Translations under genes and position numbers: made by a program
DNA from: Sphingobacterium sp. PCS056
GTDB taxonomy: Bacteria > Bacteroidota > Bacteroidia > Sphingobacteriales > Sphingobacteriaceae
Assembly (NCBI RefSeq): GCF_023273895.1
Contig: NZ_CP096883.1
Span: forward strand, 62,001-126,000
DNA length: 64,000 nt
Reading direction: 5' to 3'
Notes under the pieces: generated by a model
Seen by the model: only the letters and a program-made list of their open reading frames with translations
The model's database searches: none
What the model was told of the DNA's origin: nothing
Part shown: in pieces, positions 19,061 to 27,850 of the stretch
How positions within the stretch are numbered: the first letter of the stretch is position 1
How the letters are laid out: each line of letters begins with the position of its first letter

Positions 19061-19452
19061 ATATTTTCTTCGATCAGCTCCCACTTTGGATCATAACTAA
19101 TTTTTGGAGTCATAAAATGCAACAAAACTAACCTTGAATAACGGAAGTTGAAGGGCGCAAAGATAATGATCGTTGCGAAAAGCACTAACATATAAGTCCA
19201 AGGGGATTCACTACCAGTAAGCACAGCAGTTGCGAGTGCAAAAGTGACGACTTCTGCTACTGACATGGCATAGCTCACATACATAGCTGCATAAAAATAA
19301 CCTGGCTCTATTTCAAACGTCAAATTACAAACGGAACATACCTCTTTTGTCTTCTGTTTACTGAAACCATAAACAGATCCCTCAAACATATTTCCGACAT
19401 GACATCTTGGACATTTTGAATGGATCAATGCATGAATTTTAGATGTTGGCAT
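19045..19452 (-). CDS. DUF983 family membrane protein
   Basis: A 135-residue protein with two Cys-x-x-Cys pairs near the N-terminus (KCPRCH about 13-18 and VCSVCN about 38-43), forming a likely zinc ribbon. Two or three membrane helices follow (about 52-75, 78-110). The family has no established function. Its C-terminal coding sequence runs into the shared terminator hairpin. Confidence 0.85.
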   Translation of the reverse strand: MPTSKIHALIHSKCPRCHVGNMFEGSVYGFSKQKTKEVCSVCNLTFEIEPGYFYAAMYVSYAMSVAEVVTFALATAVLTGSESPWTYMLVLFATIIIFAPFNFRYSRLVLLHFMTPKISYDPKWELIEENIKKER

Positions 19453-19463
19453 ATAGATTTAGT

Positions 19464-19733
19464 TTAGAGAATTTTTTCTTGCGATTTATTCAGTTTTGAG
19501 GTGCGAAATTTTTTATACCATAATAACCCTAATCCAGCTGCTGCTAAATAAGGTATCGCAAGTAAAAATAAAATGCCATCATTTAAGCCCTTTCCTTGTG
19601 TATTGCCATTTTGGGTCGAGTTTTCGGCATTTAAAGAGCACATAGCGCATTGAGCCTGTACTGAACTAAGAGGTGCTACAGTAATTGTACAAATCAAAAA
19701 CAATGTAACTAGCAAATACTTAAACATTTTCAT
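19464..19733 (-). CDS. Small membrane protein with signal peptide
   Basis: An 89-residue protein. A signal peptide (about 1-26, ending SSVQAQ) is followed by CAMCSL, a Gly/Asn-rich stretch, one membrane helix (about 55-75, FLLAIPYLAAAGLGLLW) and a basic tail. A longer frame begins at 19802, but that would overlap the pseudouridine synthase gene and add a non-secretory N-terminus, so I chose the ATG at 19733. Function unknown; the CxxC motif suggests metal binding or a disulfide. It lies 11 bases upstream of the DUF983 gene, which also carries CxxC motifs. Confidence 0.7.
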   Translation of the reverse strand: MKMFKYLLVTLFLICTITVAPLSSVQAQCAMCSLNAENSTQNGNTQGKGLNDGILFLLAIPYLAAAGLGLLWYKKFRTSKLNKSQEKIL

Positions 19734-19764
19734 ATTACAAAGATACTTAAAATATCGATGAGAT

Positions 19765-20460
19765 CTAGTCTTTAAACTTTGAAAATTTCTCCCAAAAGCC
19801 ATCAGCTTGTAATGGAGCTTTTAATGTCATCATTTCTTTTTTGATTGGATGCATAAAAGTCAGCGACCTGGAATGTAAACATATACTTCCTTTTGAGCTA
19901 CCTCTAGGATAACCATATTTATTATCTCCAACGATGGGACAGCCCATAGTGGACAATTGTACTCGAATCTGGTGGGTGCGTCCAGTCAATGGCTCTACTT
20001 TCAACAGGTGAAACCCATTCAACTCGCCGATCAAGGAATAATCTAATTCGGCATAACTACTTTCTTTCACTTCTTTGTTGAACGCTTTAGTTACCATTTT
20101 TTCTCGATTCCGAACAAGCCAATTAATCAATTTTCCAGCGGGTTCCACTGGCCTTTGTCTGACCACAGCAAGATATGTTTTCTTTACCTGTCGATCTTTA
20201 AACAATTTATTCATACGCTCTAGTGATTTACTTGTCTTGGCAAAAACAATTAATCCACTAACAGGTCTATCCAAACGATGGATAACGCCTAGAAAAGCCT
20301 CATTAGGTTTATGGTATTTATGTTTTAAATATTCCTTTACCATCTCTTCTAAAGACTTATCACCTGTATCATCTACTTGAACAATATCCCCTGCTCTTTT
20401 ATTGATGGCAATGAGGTGATTATCCTCATATATAACATCTTTATCTGTAATATAATGCAT
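19765..20460 (-). CDS. RluA-family pseudouridine synthase
   Basis: A 231-residue enzyme that isomerises uridine in RNA. The catalytic Asp lies in GVIHRLDRPVSGLIVFAKTS (about residue 65), and TGRTHQIRVQL (about 163-173) is the second family signature. There is no N-terminal S4 domain, so it resembles the short RluA/RluC-type members; whether it acts on rRNA or tRNA cannot be told. It is downstream of the mla-type operon but separated by a strong terminator. Confidence 0.93.
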   Translation of the reverse strand: MHYITDKDVIYEDNHLIAINKRAGDIVQVDDTGDKSLEEMVKEYLKHKYHKPNEAFLGVIHRLDRPVSGLIVFAKTSKSLERMNKLFKDRQVKKTYLAVVRQRPVEPAGKLINWLVRNREKMVTKAFNKEVKESSYAELDYSLIGELNGFHLLKVEPLTGRTHQIRVQLSTMGCPIVGDNKYGYPRGSSKGSICLHSRSLTFMHPIKKEMMTLKAPLQADGFWEKFSKFKD

Positions 20461-20553
20461 TTAAATAAAATAAAATCCTTCTATAATCAGAATTTATAGA
20501 CTAAGTGATTTGCTGATTATTAAAACAAAGATACAGCTAATCGGAATACCGAA

Positions 20554-20598
20554 AAAAAGTAAAGGACAATTTTACATGAAAATTGTCCTTTACTTTTT
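20554..20598. terminator. Hairpin terminator after the mla-type operon
   Basis: A perfect 20-base inverted repeat (core GTAAAGGACAATTTT) with a five-base loop, just after the mlaD stop on the minus strand. Confidence 0.9.
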
Positions 20599-20615
20599 GT
20601 TAAAAATATAATATT

Positions 20616-21620
20616 CTATTGTATCGAATCTTTCAGTGCTTGCTGATTAGCCTTTTTTGTTTCTTTTTCTTTCTTTTTAAAGAAACCTCTTAGCAAGAAG
20701 TTACTTTGCAAAGCTTCCATATTCTGGTCTAATTTAGCTGTACTTGTATTTAAATTCCGTACGACCTCTCTGAGTTCATTGCCAACTGTAGGGTCGTTGA
20801 TCAATGTACCGATAGCATTATCTTTATTATTTAATTTATTTGATGCGGCATTTAAGTTTGTCATCAAAGCATTAGCCGTTTGAGATACACCCTGTAACTG
20901 CGCTGCCGATGATCTTAAACTTGCGAATACTGCGGTATCCGTTGCCAAATCGTGTACTAAACCTTTTTTAGAATTTAATTTATCAGTCAATAAAACAAGA
21001 TTTGAAGTCGCTGTATTTGCGCTCGCCATCACTTGACTGATCGAACGTAAGGATTGCTGTAAAGATGATACTAAAGCGGTATCGGTCAATAAAGAGCCAA
21101 CCACTCCTCGACCTTCCACCAACCCGCGTGAAATCTCTACGAAATCTGTAGTAATTTTTGCCAGATTCTGATTATTTAACTGCAAAGTTTCCATCATTGC
21201 CTCCATATCAGCAGCTTTTGCCGAACGAAGAAAGTCGTTCGCTTCGATTGAAGGTGCATTTTGAGAACCACCCGATATCACAATAATCTTATTACCAATA
21301 AGACCGTCAGATCCCAATTTGGTAATGGCATCTTTACGGATATATTCAGCAGATTTTTCTTCGATCGTCATCACAACTTCGACATCTTGTAGATTCTTGA
21401 AATGAATATTTTTTATAATACCAACTTTAACACCTGAAAACCAAACATTACTTCCTACTTTCAAACCAGCGACATCAGGAAAAGATGTCGTAATTTCAAA
21501 GGTTTTTGTAAATTTCTTTTGCTGGCTACCCAGTATAAATATACCCGCAATCAGAATAGCTAACCCTATAAAAACAAATAGTCCAACTATCACTGCTCTC
21601 TTATTTTCTGCTTTGCTCAT
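20616..21620 (-). CDS. mlaD: MlaD/MCE-domain protein of a lipid ABC transporter
   Basis: A 334-residue protein anchored by one N-terminal helix (about 11-30), followed by the MCE domain (about 38-115; VAGLKVGSNVWFSGVKVGII). A long helical C-terminal part (about 130-310) has repeated SLLTDTALVSSLQ- and GTLINDPTV-like segments. MCE proteins form rings or tubes that carry phospholipids between membranes. The C-terminal region is longer than in E. coli MlaD, as often in Bacteroidota. It is the third gene of the operon, four bases after mlaF. Confidence 0.9.
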   Translation of the reverse strand: MSKAENKRAVIVGLFVFIGLAILIAGIFILGSQQKKFTKTFEITTSFPDVAGLKVGSNVWFSGVKVGIIKNIHFKNLQDVEVVMTIEEKSAEYIRKDAITKLGSDGLIGNKIIVISGGSQNAPSIEANDFLRSAKAADMEAMMETLQLNNQNLAKITTDFVEISRGLVEGRGVVGSLLTDTALVSSLQQSLRSISQVMASANTATSNLVLLTDKLNSKKGLVHDLATDTAVFASLRSSAAQLQGVSQTANALMTNLNAASNKLNNKDNAIGTLINDPTVGNELREVVRNLNTSTAKLDQNMEALQSNFLLRGFFKKKEKETKKANQQALKDSIQ

Positions 21621-21624
21621 TTAA

Positions 21625-22398
21625 TTAAACAATAAAATTATAATCATAAAACGCTTTAACTCGCGCATCATTTGTTTCAAATATTTCTTTAAAAGATCCC
21701 TGTCTCTCAAATTTCCCATCTAATAGCATTACAATGCGATCACCCACTGATCGCGCGCAAGCTAAATCATGTGTAATAATAATGGATGAGGTTTTATAAC
21801 GCAGCTGGACTTCATTGATTAGACTATTGATATCTAAACAAGTGATCGGATCTAATCCCGCAGTAGGCTCATCGTACATCATAATATCTGGACGTAAGAT
21901 CAATGTACGCGCGATACCAATTCTTTTTCGTTGACCTCCTGATAATTCTGAAGGCATTTGATTAATCGCTTGTGATAACCCTACACCCTCCAATACATCT
22001 TCTACTTCTTTATTAATTTCTGTTCTTGTCAGATTTCTTTTATTACGTATCAATGGAAATTCCAAGTTTTCCCGAACAGTCATACTGTCGTACAAAGCAC
22101 TGTTCTGAAATGAAAATCCAATTTTTAAACGTAGTTTCATCAGATCATGATCTCTTAAATCGTTGACCGAAATCCCTAAAACATTTATTGTTCCGTTATC
22201 TGGCTTCAATAAACCCGCAATAAGCTTAATCAGGACTGATTTACCTGTACCTGATCGTCCCAATACGACTAAGTTTTCTCCACGGTATAAATCTAGATCT
22301 ACATTTTTCAAAACATGATTTTCACCAAATGATTTACTGACCCCACGTAGGGTAATAACAGCATCCTGATAATCAATATGTGTTTTAGCTTTTTCCAT
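21625..22398 (-). CDS. mlaF: MlaF-type ABC ATPase for lipid transport
   Basis: A 257-residue ATPase with Walker A GRSGTGKSV (about 52-60), signature LSGGQRKRIGIART (about 152-165), Walker B MMYDEPTAGLDP (about 172-183) and H-loop IITHDL. The GLDP motif and the neighbours place it with MlaF. It powers the MCE-linked phospholipid transporter at the inner membrane. It starts two bases after mlaE, so the genes are coupled. Confidence 0.93.
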   Translation of the reverse strand: MEKAKTHIDYQDAVITLRGVSKSFGENHVLKNVDLDLYRGENLVVLGRSGTGKSVLIKLIAGLLKPDNGTINVLGISVNDLRDHDLMKLRLKIGFSFQNSALYDSMTVRENLEFPLIRNKRNLTRTEINKEVEDVLEGVGLSQAINQMPSELSGGQRKRIGIARTLILRPDIMMYDEPTAGLDPITCLDINSLINEVQLRYKTSSIIITHDLACARSVGDRIVMLLDGKFERQGSFKEIFETNDARVKAFYDYNFIV

Positions 22399-22400
22399 AC

Positions 22401-23159
22401 CTAATTTATTATCGCTAAAATTTGTACAATAATAATCTCTTCAATAAAAACTAAGAACATAGAGGCAACAACCGCAGCATTAGCTGCTTTACCCACACCC
22501 TCTGTCCCTTTTGAGGAATAATATCCACAATAACAACTTACTGCTCCAATTGTAAAACCAAATACGACAGCTCTAAACACCATCGCCCATAAATCTTGAT
22601 AGCCAATGGTTTCAAATACTTGCGTAAAGAAACTTAAAAAGCTTAAATCATCTTTGGATGCCAAACTCAGGTATCCACCTAGCAGTCCAATTCCTGCAAC
22701 ATAAAAAGTTAAAATAGGGATACTGATTGTTGTCGCGATGATGCGACTAACGATTAAGAATTTAAATGGATTGGTCCCCGATACCTCCATGGCATCAATC
22801 TGTTCGGTCACATTCATAGAGCTCAACTCTGCTCCTACCTGCGAACCGATTTTACCTGAAGCAATTAATGCTGTCACTAAAGGTGCTAAAGCACGTACGA
22901 TCGCAATAGAAATCAAAGAAGGCAACCAAGAGGTAGCTCCGAACTCTTCCAATGAAGGACGTGACTGTTTTGTGAAAACAAACCCGACAATAAAGCCCGT
23001 TACACTAATCAAGGGCAAGGATTTCCAGCCTATCTCAAAACATTGCCGTATTATTTCCTTAAATTCATATGGTGGTGTAACAAGTTCGCGCCAAAATCGA
23101 AGTAAGAAACGATGAATATTTGCAAATTCAGTAAAAAATGATCGAAGTTTATTTAACAT
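22401..23159 (-). CDS. mlaE: MlaE-type ABC permease for lipid transport
   Basis: A 252-residue membrane protein of the MlaE/PqiA-linked permease family, with about five hydrophobic helices. The motif IGAELSSMNVTEQIDAMEVSGTNP (in parts, about 105-128) is the family's coupling-helix region. It is first gene of the operon mlaE-mlaF-mlaD. No mlaB or mlaC gene lies nearby, which is common outside proteobacteria. The upstream 257-base divergent region is AT-rich and I saw no firm promoter. Confidence 0.93.
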   Translation of the reverse strand: MLNKLRSFFTEFANIHRFLLRFWRELVTPPYEFKEIIRQCFEIGWKSLPLISVTGFIVGFVFTKQSRPSLEEFGATSWLPSLISIAIVRALAPLVTALIASGKIGSQVGAELSSMNVTEQIDAMEVSGTNPFKFLIVSRIIATTISIPILTFYVAGIGLLGGYLSLASKDDLSFLSFFTQVFETIGYQDLWAMVFRAVVFGFTIGAVSCYCGYYSSKGTEGVGKAANAAVVASMFLVFIEEIIIVQILAIIN

Positions 23160-23416
23160 TAAAATAAATATTTCCTGTGTATAATAATTCTATAACACGA
23201 ATGAAGGGATAAAGGTACAAAAAATAGGTAATTATTATCATCCCATAATCACTTACTTTGAGACTAAGCTTTCTTATAATCCTAGAAAACAACAAAATAA
23301 TCTTCATAAAGTTTTGCCTTCATCAAAAAACATACCATGGATTAAACCATTTGCTAATTCAACCTGTCATACCTACAAAGATTCTATAATTTCACAATTT
23401 ATAAAATTGAATTGTC

Positions 23417-25015
23417 ATGAATAAAGTTAAACATATAAAACTAATCGCTATAGCAGTATTTACTATACTATTTTTTGCGATTCCAAAGTCATCCATAGCG
23501 CAACGTGGATACTCAAATTATAATAGTGGTGTATCTTTTCAAACATTTTATGATGAATTAGCCCCCTATGGTGATTGGGTAAACGATCGTACTTACGGCT
23601 ATATATGGATTCCTGATGTAGGTCCTAATTTTCAACCTTATTCTACTAACGGATATTGGACTATGACTGAATATGGCAATACCTGGGTATCGAACTATTC
23701 TTGGGGTTGGGCACCATTCCACTATGGAAGATGGGAATACAATAACAATTATGGTTGGGCATGGATTCCAGATTATGAATGGGGACCTGCATGGGTAAAT
23801 TGGAGAGAGGGATCTGGTTATTATGGCTGGGCACCTTTGGGAATAAATATCTCGATCAACCTACCTATGAATTTATGGGTATTTGTTGGATCATCTAACA
23901 TTTATAGTAATAGATTAGATCGTTACTATGTACATCCTAGAAATTATAATAATTTTTATAATAATACGACAATTATCCACAACACGGTTATTATTAACAA
24001 TAGAAACTATTATGGTGGTCCAAGAAGATCGGATATTGAAAGAATTACAGGTAGACGTGTCCATGTAAGAAGTATCAACGATGCAGGAAGACCAGGAGCA
24101 TCACGTGTGACTAGAAGTAGCGTTGATATGTACCGCCCAAATGTGGATCGTAACTCTAGAACAGATGCAAGACCAAGCCGAGTTGCTGAAGCTTCATCTC
24201 GTACAAGAAGCAACAATACGACCTTACAAAATAGAAATGATCGAGTGATCTCCACGAGAGATAACATGACCAGTACAAGAGGTAACCGCGAATTGTATAT
24301 TGACAATAGTGGAAATGCGACCGTAAGATCAAGCACAGACTCAAACACAGGGAATAAAACAACTGAGCGTTCTAGAAATAATAGCAATACTGTGGATAGA
24401 ACACAAAATGTAGACAGTCGTGTAAATAATAATGGAAATAACAGTAATAGTCGGACAAGAACGAATACAACTACTACAGGAAATACGAGAGAAAGAGTAC
24501 CGTCAACTGAAAACAATAATACTTCAGTTCGTACTGAACGATCTTCAAGTAATCCTCCTTCTGTAGAACAATCGAGAACGGAACGTCCTGCTAGGGTACA
24601 AAATACTTCTGGAAGTGAAAATAGAAGTAGCAGAACTGCTCCATCGAATACTACTGAACGTCCAGCTCGGGTACAAAACACTTCTGGAAGTGAAACTAGA
24701 AGTAGTAGAACTGCTCCGTCAAATAATACTGAACGTCCAGCGAGAGTGCAAAACACTTCTGGAAGTGAAACTAGAAGTAGCAGAACTGCTCCATCGAATA
24801 CTACTGAACGTCCAGCTCGGGTACAAAACACTTCTGGAAGTGAAACTAGAAGTAGTAGAACTGCTCCGTCAAATAATACTGAACGTCCAGCGAGAGTGCA
24901 ATCTAACTCGGCAGAAAGAGGTTCTTCGAGTAGAGCTTCAACCAGCAATGTGGAAAGAAGTTCATCACAATCAGGCACAACACGTAGCACAAATAGTGGT
25001 TCGCGCACCAGATAA
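23417..25015 (+). CDS. Secreted YXWG-repeat protein (DUF6600-like) with low-complexity tandem-repeat tail
   Basis: A 532-residue exported protein with a signal peptide (about 1-29, ending SIAQ). Residues 35-140 are rich in Tyr, Trp and Gly in repeats such as GDWVNDRTYGYIWIP and YGWAWIPDYEWGPAW, the pattern of DUF6600-type proteins. From about residue 200 it becomes Arg/Asn/Ser/Thr-rich and disordered, ending in a 25-residue repeat (ERPARVQNTSGSETR unit). Function unknown; a cell-surface or periplasmic role is inferred. The gene stands alone and has its own terminator. The repeat tail may vary in copy number between strains. Confidence 0.85.
   Translation: MNKVKHIKLIAIAVFTILFFAIPKSSIAQRGYSNYNSGVSFQTFYDELAPYGDWVNDRTYGYIWIPDVGPNFQPYSTNGYWTMTEYGNTWVSNYSWGWAPFHYGRWEYNNNYGWAWIPDYEWGPAWVNWREGSGYYGWAPLGINISINLPMNLWVFVGSSNIYSNRLDRYYVHPRNYNNFYNNTTIIHNTVIINNRNYYGGPRRSDIERITGRRVHVRSINDAGRPGASRVTRSSVDMYRPNVDRNSRTDARPSRVAEASSRTRSNNTTLQNRNDRVISTRDNMTSTRGNRELYIDNSGNATVRSSTDSNTGNKTTERSRNNSNTVDRTQNVDSRVNNNGNNSNSRTRTNTTTTGNTRERVPSTENNNTSVRTERSSSNPPSVEQSRTERPARVQNTSGSENRSSRTAPSNTTERPARVQNTSGSETRSSRTAPSNNTERPARVQNTSGSETRSSRTAPSNTTERPARVQNTSGSETRSSRTAPSNNTERPARVQSNSAERGSSSRASTSNVERSSSQSGTTRSTNSGSRTR
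24581..24910. repeat. 75-base in-frame tandem repeat (about 4.4 copies), with 150-base higher-order unit
   Basis: Copies begin at 24581, 24656, 24731, 24806 and 24881 (last partial), each with GAACGTCC near its start and encoding a 25-residue unit. Copies 2-3 and 4-5 are almost identical as pairs, so the most recent duplication was of a 150-base block. Confidence 0.93.
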
Positions 25016-25034
25016 ACAAAAACAAGATTCGTTT

Positions 25035-25070
25035 AAAAGAGGTTTGGTATTGGATTATCAAACCTCTTTT
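25035..25070 (+). terminator. Hairpin terminator after the YXWG-repeat gene
   Basis: A perfect 12-base stem (AAAAGAGGTTTG and its complement) around a 12-base loop, followed by a T run. Confidence 0.85.
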
Positions 25071-25177
25071 TTATTCCCCATATACCATGACGCAAAAGTT
25101 TCATTTTTCGAACAATTACCTTAAATTGATGTTAATTAGTAAATTTACATCATTATTTATTTAATAAAACGAGGCGA

Positions 25178-26350
25178 ATGGCTCAACTTACATCTATACT
25201 AGATAACGATTTTTACAAGTTCACGATGCAATATGCTGTTGTCAAGCTCTTTCCCAAAGCAAAGGCTCGATATCAATTTATAAATCGTGGACAGCATAAA
25301 TATCCTCCAGGATTTGATCAAAAATTAAGAGAAGCAATTGACGCAATGGCAAAATTAAAATTGACCAAAGCTGAAAAAACATTTTTTGCGCAAAACTGTC
25401 CCTACATCGATCCAACTTATTTTGACTTTTTACAAGGCTATCGGTATGATCCTGAAGAGATCACTATTATCCAGAATGGTGATGATTTAGAAGTTAAAAT
25501 TGAGGGATACTGGTATCGTACCATCCTATGGGAAGTTCCTGTTATGTCTTTAATATGTGAGCTTTACTATGAAGTCACGGAACAGGAGCGCTTATCAGAT
25601 GAACAGGTAATCACTGATGCTAGAAATAAAATTGAGAAATATAAAAAGTTGGCCATCACGATTGCAGATTTTGGTACAAGAAGACGACATTCGTATCATG
25701 TACATAAACTTGTTGTGGAAACTTTAAAAAAATATGGCGCCGGTACCTTCATCGGAACAAGTAACGTACACCTTGCTATGCAATATCAAACTAAACCAAT
25801 CGGCACGCATGCGCATGAATGGTTTATGTTTCATGCTGCTAAATATGGATTCAAAATGGCAAATTTACTAGGCTTAGAGCATTGGGCTGATGTGTATCGA
25901 GGTGATTTAGGAATTGCATTATCCGATACCTATACAACAGAAGTATTCTTTAGACAATTTGACAAGAAACTTACGAAACTATTTGATGGGGTAAGACATG
26001 ATAGTGGAGATCCAATAGAATTTGCCGAGAAAATCATTTCTCATTATGTCAATAAGGGAATCGATCCTTTATCAAAAACCATTATTTTTTCCGACGGATT
26101 AGATTATGAAAAAGTCGCTCATATTACACAATATTGCAAAGGAAAGATTGGGCATTCATTTGGAGTTGGAACAAATTTAACTAACGATGTGGGATTAAAA
26201 CAAATGAACATCGTGATTAAGATGACTGAAACTCAGCCCGAGGATGATGAATGGACTCAGGTCATAAAACTATCTGATGAACCTAAAAAAAACACAGGAG
26301 ACCCCGCTACGATCAAATTGGCAAAACAAATATTAATGATACATGACTAG
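25178..26350 (+). CDS. pncB: Nicotinate phosphoribosyltransferase
   Basis: A 390-residue enzyme that joins nicotinate and PRPP with ATP hydrolysis to give nicotinate mononucleotide in NAD salvage. It starts with the typical LDNDFYKFTMQYAV block (about 7-20), has RRRHSYHVHK (about 168-177) with the His that is phosphorylated in the family, and GVRHDSGDP (about 277-285) for phosphoribosyl binding. Length is typical for the proteobacterial-type enzyme. An eight-base overlap couples it to the methyltransferase gene downstream. Confidence 0.96.
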   Translation: MAQLTSILDNDFYKFTMQYAVVKLFPKAKARYQFINRGQHKYPPGFDQKLREAIDAMAKLKLTKAEKTFFAQNCPYIDPTYFDFLQGYRYDPEEITIIQNGDDLEVKIEGYWYRTILWEVPVMSLICELYYEVTEQERLSDEQVITDARNKIEKYKKLAITIADFGTRRRHSYHVHKLVVETLKKYGAGTFIGTSNVHLAMQYQTKPIGTHAHEWFMFHAAKYGFKMANLLGLEHWADVYRGDLGIALSDTYTTEVFFRQFDKKLTKLFDGVRHDSGDPIEFAEKIISHYVNKGIDPLSKTIIFSDGLDYEKVAHITQYCKGKIGHSFGVGTNLTNDVGLKQMNIVIKMTETQPEDDEWTQVIKLSDEPKKNTGDPATIKLAKQILMIHD

Positions 26351-27044
26351 AGATATATACGGCGAAGCCTTAAATGATTATTACCTCCACCAAAAAGAGA
26401 TAGCTCCTCTACTTTTACATAGTAGTTATGGAGATATTGAAGAAATGCCGGTAGATATATTTTTTCGTGACCAAGAAGAAATCCCTGAATTAGAATTTAT
26501 CGCACTTTCTCTATGTGACGGTCGTGTTTTGGATGTTGGTGCTGGTGCCGGTTGTCACACCTTATATTTACAAGACAAAAACTTTGATGTTGAGGCTTTA
26601 GAAATATCGAATATTGCATGTCAAATCATGCAGCAACGGGGTGTTCAAAAAATTCATCATAACGACTTTTATCAATTTAAAGGTGAACAATATGACACAC
26701 TGCTATTCTTGATGAATGGGATTGGACTGGCTGGAGATATTGACGGATTTAAAAAATTATTACTTCATGCTGAATCATTATTGACTTCAAGAGGTCAACT
26801 TATTTTTGATACTTCAAATATTGATTATCTTTATGAAGAGTATAAAATAAAGCGTCCAGAACATTATTTTGGAGAAATTAATTACCAATATCAATATCAA
26901 GGCAATTTTGGAGAGAAATTTAAGTGGTTATATCTGGACCAAAAAATGCTCATTAACATTGCTCATGAATTGAACTGGGTTGTTCAAATTTTATTTGAAG
27001 ATGAGCATGACCAATATTTAGTTCGAATGGAAAAAAGAAAATAG
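26343..27044 (+). CDS. SAM-dependent methyltransferase (class I)
   Basis: A 233-residue protein with a Rossmann-type SAM-binding motif RVLDVGAGAGCHTLYLQ (about 57-73), an acidic end of strand 2 (VEALEIS) and motif II-IV region YDTLLFLMNGIGLAG. Substrate unknown. Its start codon lies within the last codons of pncB in another frame, so translation is coupled. A link to nicotinamide/nicotinate chemistry is possible from the context only. It is convergent with a lipoprotein gene. Confidence 0.88.
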   Translation: MTRDIYGEALNDYYLHQKEIAPLLLHSSYGDIEEMPVDIFFRDQEEIPELEFIALSLCDGRVLDVGAGAGCHTLYLQDKNFDVEALEISNIACQIMQQRGVQKIHHNDFYQFKGEQYDTLLFLMNGIGLAGDIDGFKKLLLHAESLLTSRGQLIFDTSNIDYLYEEYKIKRPEHYFGEINYQYQYQGNFGEKFKWLYLDQKMLINIAHELNWVVQILFEDEHDQYLVRMEKRK

Positions 27045-27099
27045 CATCTGCTGCGATCCAAAACTGACTCTATTAAAATAGCCTCTGTTCTTTTATCAT

Positions 27100-27151
27100 G
27101 AAACTTATATCAAATTCAAATATTACCTTATTTGAATTTGATATAAGTTTC
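27100..27151. terminator. Very long perfect hairpin between convergent genes
   Basis: A perfect 23-base inverted repeat (GAAACTTATATCAAATTCAA and three more bases) with a six-base loop. Its right arm encodes the last seven residues of the lipoprotein on the minus strand. It is an AT-rich stem without a strong GC core, and is likely a bidirectional terminator or an RNA-protecting 3' end. Confidence 0.75.
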
Positions 27152-27601
27152 AATAATAATCTGCTTTACTCCTAATTCTGGAAGATTTTCTTGTCCCTTT
27201 TGAATGAGGGTGTCTCCTTTTTGAATCAATTCGAAATCAAAGATATTATTTTCCCAATCTCGCAAACTGCAGTATTGAAGTCGTTCTTGATATTTGTTAC
27301 CATTTAATGTATAAGTTCCACCTCCAGAAACAAATAAAGGATCTTTTCCTTTGCCCTTCTCTTTGTCATGATTAAAGAAAGAAAAATGATTTTCATTGAA
27401 CATTTTAAACATCTCTGTTTTTAATGTATCTGAAAAAGCAATAATAGTATCCCCTCCTTTGATGGTTTTACTTTCAATTAAACGATAGGTTCCTGAAAGG
27501 TTTTGATCACTTTCGACTGCCTTATCTATTTTTTTAGAACAAGAGGTACACAAAATAAAGGACAACAAGACTAGCAGCTTTTGATTTTTTAGGTTTTTCA
27601 T
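27128..27601 (-). CDS. Lipoprotein, lipocalin-like (unknown function)
   Basis: A 157-residue lipoprotein with lipobox LCTSC (Cys21). The mature domain begins LSGTYRLIESKTIKGGDT, a pattern seen in small lipocalin-like DUF proteins of Bacteroidota, and continues as beta strands with Gly turns (SGGGTYTLNGNKY). No catalytic motif seen. The last codons lie in the arm of a long hairpin. Confidence 0.7.
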   Translation of the reverse strand: MKNLKNQKLLVLLSFILCTSCSKKIDKAVESDQNLSGTYRLIESKTIKGGDTIIAFSDTLKTEMFKMFNENHFSFFNHDKEKGKGKDPLFVSGGGTYTLNGNKYQERLQYCSLRDWENNIFDFELIQKGDTLIQKGQENLPELGVKQIIIETYIKFK

Positions 27602-27850
27602 AAAATGGTTTTATAATAATGGCGTTCAAATAATTATAGTCTGAACGCTATTAAAGATGCAAGATTTTTTTTGTACCACCAAACACATCAGGTCAAATTA
27701 TTCTCTTCACCTACTACATTTGTACCAAGGTTGTAATTTTGCAGTTTTCATAACAGGATATCTTTTAATACCATGTGTATCCTAAAAATGCATCAATGAG
27801 ATGGTCTTAAGAATCTGCTGACTTTTCGATCTATTTAACATCGGGTATCC

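Noticed and set aside
22738..23115. Plus-strand frame of 125 codons
   Set aside because: Antisense to mlaE, which is clearly coding.
24581..24910. Possible CRISPR array
   Set aside because: Repeats are 75 bases without unique spacers, in frame inside a gene; the units differ only by point changes.
24010..25008. Long open frame of 332 codons on the minus strand across the repeat region
   Set aside because: It is a mirror of the low-complexity repeat gene on the plus strand: the repeated AGAAGT/GAACGT codons have few stops in antisense. The Leu/Val-rich product has no domain and the sense frame has a signal peptide and known family pattern.
24615..25124. Second plus-strand frame of 169 codons in the same repeats
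   Set aside because: Also an artefact of the 75-base repeat, which stays open in all frames that lack stops in one unit.
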